DNA of 8,732 bases from CAVVYA01 sp964577835. GTDB taxonomy: Bacteria > Pseudomonadota > Alphaproteobacteria > SMXQ01. The notes under the pieces are model-generated. The model was not told where the DNA came from, searched no databases, and was given only the letters and a program-made list of their open reading frames with translations. The stretch spans positions 1 to 8,732 of the forward strand of contig CAZOBN010000129.1 of assembly GCA_964577835.1 (NCBI GenBank). The letters run 5' to 3'. The translations under genes and the position numbers were made by a program. Each line of letters begins with the position of its first letter. Position 1 is the stretch's first letter. Below are positions 6,027 to 8,732 of this stretch, piece by piece.

Positions 6027-6068
6027 TTGTATATCCTTAGGATATCCATTAGGATATCCTAAGGATAT
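6027..6068 (+). promoter_or_regulatory. mazEF promoter/operator with alternating palindrome
   Basis: A perfect 17-bp inverted repeat occupies 6031-6047 and 6052-6068 around an ATTA spacer. Inside it, a GGATATCC octamer recurs: GTATATCC at 6029, GGATATCC at 6040 and 6052, GGATATCA at 6063, with centres 11, 12 and 11 bp apart, about one helical turn each. Each block can pair with either neighbour, like the alternating palindrome described for E. coli mazEF. A candidate promoter TTGTAT (6027-6032), 17 bp, TAGGAT (6050-6055) is buried in it. Binding of MazE/MazEF here would repress the operon. Confidence 0.75.
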
Positions 6069-6081
6069 CAAGGAGACCTTT

Positions 6082-6324
6082 ATGCAGGTGCAAGTCACGA
6101 AGTGGGGCAATAGCCTCGGCATCCGCGTGCCGAAAGAAGTCGCGACGCGCGTCGGCCTTTCGGAAGGCTCCCGGGTCGAGGTGACCGCGGACGGGGACCG
6201 CATCATCATTTCCGCCGAGCGGCCGGTCTACACCTTGGACGAGTTGCTCGTCGGCATGACGCCGGACGCCATGCACGAGGCCTTCGATTGGGGACCGGAT
6301 GTGGGCGACGAGGTCGTCGAGTGA
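6082..6324 (+). CDS. mazE: MazE-type antitoxin (AbrB/SpoVT-fold)
   Basis: An 80-residue antitoxin that binds and neutralises the MazF ribonuclease and, with it, the operator just upstream. Residues 1-45 form the swapped-hairpin DNA-binding domain: MQVQVTKWGNSLGIRVPKEV, then VGLSEGSRVEVTADGDRIII, closely following the MazE/AbrB consensus. Residues about 50-80 are acidic and probably flexible (YTLDELLVGMTPDAMHEAFDWGPDVGDE), matching the toxin-binding tail of MazE proteins. An AAGGAG Shine-Dalgarno (6070-6075) sits 6 bp before the ATG. Its stop overlaps the GTG start of mazF by 4 bp, implying translational coupling. Good length for the family; no defects seen. Confidence 0.95.
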   Translation: MQVQVTKWGNSLGIRVPKEVATRVGLSEGSRVEVTADGDRIIISAERPVYTLDELLVGMTPDAMHEAFDWGPDVGDEVVE

Positions 6325-6668
6325 GCGATTACGCCCCAGACGGCGGCGATCTGATCTGGACCGATTTCGATCCTCGAACTGGGCGTGAGCAGAGCGGTCG
6401 CCGTCCGGCGCTTGTGGTGTCCCCCGTCGCCTTCTATCGCGCGAGCCGTTTCGCCATTGTCTGCCCGATCACATCGAAGGTGCGGCCGTTCGCGAGCAGT
6501 GTCGTTCTACCCGGCGGCTTGCCGATTACGGGCGAAATCCTGACGAGCCATATCCGCAGCATCGACACGTCGGCACGTTCAATCGCTTATGCCGGAGCTT
6601 CCGTGCCGGCGGCTGTCCTCGCCGAGGCACGGGCGAAGCTTGCCGCACTCATCGGTCTCTATGTCTGA
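6321..6668 (+). CDS. mazF: MazF-type endoribonuclease toxin
   Basis: A 115-residue PemK/MazF toxin, a sequence-specific mRNA interferase held inactive by MazE. The N-terminus SDYAPDGGDLIWTDFDPRTGREQSGRRPALVVSP follows E. coli MazF closely, and the catalytic pair aligns: Arg28 (E. coli Arg29) and Thr51 in CPITSK (E. coli Thr52). The later LPITGEILTSHIRSIDTSAR segment matches the GVALADQVKSIAWRAR region that builds the dimer and RNA groove. I chose GTG 6321, which gives the family N-terminus, overlaps mazE by GTGA and has GAGG 7 bp upstream; the ATG at 6288 would add 11 out-of-family residues. It appears intact and active. The cleavage motif cannot be predicted. Confidence 0.95.
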   Translation: MSDYAPDGGDLIWTDFDPRTGREQSGRRPALVVSPVAFYRASRFAIVCPITSKVRPFASSVVLPGGLPITGEILTSHIRSIDTSARSIAYAGASVPAAVLAEARAKLAALIGLYV

Positions 6669-6707
6669 ACATGTGCCGGCGTTCACACGCTTGGTATGCA
6701 CGCGAGT

Positions 6708-6723
6708 CCCGATCGGGTAAAAT
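6708..6723 (+). promoter_or_regulatory. Possible ftsK -10 element beside a palindrome
   Basis: TAAAAT (6718-6723) is preceded immediately by the perfect palindrome CCCGATCGGG (6708-6717), 26 bp before the ftsK ATG. No good -35 lies at normal spacing: TTGGTA at 6691 is 21 bp away. The ftsK promoter may be here, or ftsK may be read from upstream. Confidence 0.25.
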
Positions 6724-6748
6724 GCCGCGCTAACGAGCAGTAGGTGTC

Positions 6749-8732
6749 ATGGCACGTTCGACTGTCGATCTGGGTAAATCGCCTTTCCTGCCGCCGGCGC
6801 TGAGCGCCTTCGTGCGCCGCCGCCTGCTTGAGGCGTGCGGCCTGATCCTGCTGCTGGTCGGGGCGGCACTGTTCGTGGCGCTCGTCAGCTACTCCTCGCT
6901 CGATCCCTCGGCCAACCGCGCGGCCACCGGCCCGGTGCACAACTGGCTCGGCGGCAACGGCGCCTGGATCGCCGACTGGCTGCTGCAGATGATGGGGATC
7001 GCCGCCCTGGCGCCGGCCATCGTGTTCGCCGCCTGGGGCTGGCATCTGGTGACGCGGCGCGACCTGTCCCAGGCCTGGCTGCGCATCGCCCTGCTGCCAC
7101 CCGCCGTGCTGTTGATCGCCGCCGCCCTGGCCGCTTTGCCGACGCCCGACAGTTGGCCGCTGCGCGCCAGCCTGGGCGGCGTGGTCGGTTCGAGCATCCT
7201 GAAAAGCGTCATCACCCTGATCGGATTTGCCGACCTGCGGCCGGGCGCCATGGCGCTCGCCGCCGTCGCCGGCGCGCTCGGCGTCGCGGCCTGGGTCGGC
7301 GCGCTCGGCTTCTCCTTTGCCGAATGGCGCCGCGGCATGGGCGGCCTGTTCTGGGTCGCCGGCACCGGCACGCGCGCCGGCCTGGAAGCTGGCCGCGCCG
7401 GGGTGCGCGTCGGCAGCGACCTGGCGGCGCGCGCCAAGCGGCGCTTCGGCAAGCGCCGCCGCGTCGAGCCGCGCTTTTCGCCGGACGACGACGATCTCGA
7501 CGAGATCGACGTCGATCTCGAGGAGGATTTCGAAGACGAGCGCCCCGCCGTCAAGGCGCGCGCCGCGCGGGCGCGGCCGCGCGACGACGACGAGCCGCTG
7601 GTCGAGGCCAAGCAGAGTCGCGCCAAGCCCGGCAAGCGCAACAGCGGCGGGCGCCAGACCACGCTCGACCTCAAGGACGGCGAATATCAATTGCCGCCGC
7701 TCGATATCCTCGAGTTGCCGCCGGAGAATCGCGAGGATCCCAGCGTCAGCAAGGATGCGCTCGAGCAGAACGCCAAGATGCTCAAGTCGGTGCTCGAGGA
7801 TTTCGGCGTCAAGGGCGATATCCTCAAGGTGCGGCCCGGGCCCGTGGTCACACTCTACGAGCTGGAGCCGGCGCCCGGTATTAAGGCGTCGCGCGTCATC
7901 GGCCTGGCCGACGATATCGCGCGCTCGATGAGCGCGGTGTCGGCGCGCATCGCCGTCATCCCGGGGCGCAACGTGATCGGCATCGAGTTGCCCAATGCGC
8001 GGCGTGAGACGGTCTATCTGCGCGAGCTGCTATCGTCGGAGGAATACGAGCGCACGCCGACCAAGCTGGCCCTGGTGCTCGGCAAGGATATCAGCGGCGC
8101 GCCGGTGATCGCCGATATCGCGCGCATGCCCCACCTGCTGATCGCCGGCACCACCGGCTCGGGCAAGTCGGTCGGCATCAACACCATGATCCTGTCGCTG
8201 CTCTACCGGCTGTCGCCGGACGAGTGCAAGTTCATCATGATCGACCCCAAGATGCTCGAGCTGTCGGTCTATGACGGCATTCCCCACCTGCTCGCGCCGG
8301 TGGTGACCGAGCCGGGCAAGGCGGTGGTCGCGCTGCGCTGGACCGTCAAGGAGATGGAGAACCGCTACCGCGCCATGTCGCAGCTCGGCGTGCGCAACAT
8401 CATCGGCTACAACCAGCGGCTGACCGAGGCGGCGCGCAAGGGCGAGAAGCTGCTGCGCACGGTGCAGACCGGTTTCGAGCCGGAAACCGGCAAGCCGATC
8501 TTCGAGGAGCAGCCGCTCGATCTCAGCCCGCTGCCCTATATCGTGGTCATCGTCGACGAGATGGCCGACCTCATGATGGTCGCCGGCAAGGACGTGGAAG
8601 CGGCCGTGCAGCGCCTGGCCCAGATGGCGCGCGCGGCGGGCATCCATATCATCATGGCGACCCAGCGGCCGTCGGTCGACGTCATCACCGGCACCATCAA
8701 GGCCAATTTCCCGACCCGCATCAGCTTCCAGG
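6749..8732 (+). CDS. ftsK: DNA translocase FtsK (N-terminal 661 codons, runs off window)
   Basis: A septal DNA pump that moves the terminus region and delivers chromosome dimers to XerCD/dif during division. The frame is open from the ATG at 6749 to the window end. Residues about 27-50, 73-98, 109-131 and 167-191 form the four transmembrane helices of the N-terminal domain. A short charged linker follows (basic KRRFGKRRR, then an Asp/Glu run near residues 244-265), far shorter than the E. coli linker. The motor alpha domain starts around residue 319 (LDILELPPENRED). The beta domain carries Walker A GTTGSGKS (467-474, Lys473) and Walker B IVVIVDEMADLM (Asp603, Glu604), then MATQRPSVDVITG. The C-terminal part of the motor and the KOPS-reading gamma domain are outside the window. 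The ATG follows a weak TAGGTG ribosome site. The call is secure. Confidence 0.97.
   Translation, partial: MARSTVDLGKSPFLPPALSAFVRRRLLEACGLILLLVGAALFVALVSYSSLDPSANRAATGPVHNWLGGNGAWIADWLLQMMGIAALAPAIVFAAWGWHLVTRRDLSQAWLRIALLPPAVLLIAAALAALPTPDSWPLRASLGGVVGSSILKSVITLIGFADLRPGAMALAAVAGALGVAAWVGALGFSFAEWRRGMGGLFWVAGTGTRAGLEAGRAGVRVGSDLAARAKRRFGKRRRVEPRFSPDDDDLDEIDVDLEEDFEDERPAVKARAARARPRDDDEPLVEAKQSRAKPGKRNSGGRQTTLDLKDGEYQLPPLDILELPPENREDPSVSKDALEQNAKMLKSVLEDFGVKGDILKVRPGPVVTLYELEPAPGIKASRVIGLADDIARSMSAVSARIAVIPGRNVIGIELPNARRETVYLRELLSSEEYERTPTKLALVLGKDISGAPVIADIARMPHLLIAGTTGSGKSVGINTMILSLLYRLSPDECKFIMIDPKMLELSVYDGIPHLLAPVVTEPGKAVVALRWTVKEMENRYRAMSQLGVRNIIGYNQRLTEAARKGEKLLRTVQTGFEPETGKPIFEEQPLDLSPLPYIVVIVDEMADLMMVAGKDVEAAVQRLAQMARAAGIHIIMATQRPSVDVITGTIKANFPTRISFQ

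Noticed and set aside
6835..7884. Long Arg-rich open frame on the + strand
   Set aside because: It is an out-of-frame shadow of ftsK, whose true frame starts at 6749 and shows FtsK membrane helices and Walker motifs.

Overview
The window reads as a GC-rich alphaproteobacterial chromosome, most likely Rhodospirillales-like. This rests on the strong G/C third-position bias, on the nitrogen-control gene order running through an aminotransferase into ftsK (an order I recall from alphaproteobacteria), and on a GAAC-N7-GAAC element of the alphaproteobacterial SOS-box type. The taxon is an inference; no rRNA or tRNA gene is present to confirm it.

Bases 1-2867 form a nitrogen-signalling block on the + strand: the C-terminal half of an AmtB ammonium channel, a strong rho-independent terminator, a 350-bp control region, a PII protein (GlnK type, uridylylation Tyr51 present), a second complete AmtB, and a second terminator. 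GlnK is expected to plug AmtB when nitrogen is sufficient. The two AmtB copies differ clearly, so this is an old duplication. Bases 2868-3473 are a scarred stretch. It holds one weak small ORF and a 47-bp relic of a further amtB copy (42/47 identical to part of the intact amtB), showing that the array was once longer.

Bases about 3410-4620 are compositionally foreign (one sampled 60-bp line is 43% GC, while the flanks are visibly GC-rich) and carry one minus-strand gene. Its product has an N-terminal dCTP deaminase/dUTPase-type fold, then a charged coiled coil, one C-terminal transmembrane helix and a Pro/Val-rich tail. The catalytic Glu of dCTP deaminases aligns with Gly and the RSSxxR motif is lost, so it looks like a membrane-tethered nucleotide-binding pseudoenzyme. 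Upstream lies a perfect TTGACA -35 box followed by an alphaproteobacterial LexA-type box over the expected -10/start region. An SOS-controlled, membrane-anchored Dcd-like protein is the best candidate here for an undescribed (possibly defence or stress) system.

Bases 4702-8732 return to the core: a PLP aminotransferase of the type usually found next to ftsK, with two apparent in-frame insertions; a compact mazEF toxin-antitoxin pair behind an elaborate alternating-palindrome operator; and the first 661 codons of ftsK, which runs off the window. The MazEF pair sits between the aminotransferase and ftsK and is probably a later arrival with its own promoter.
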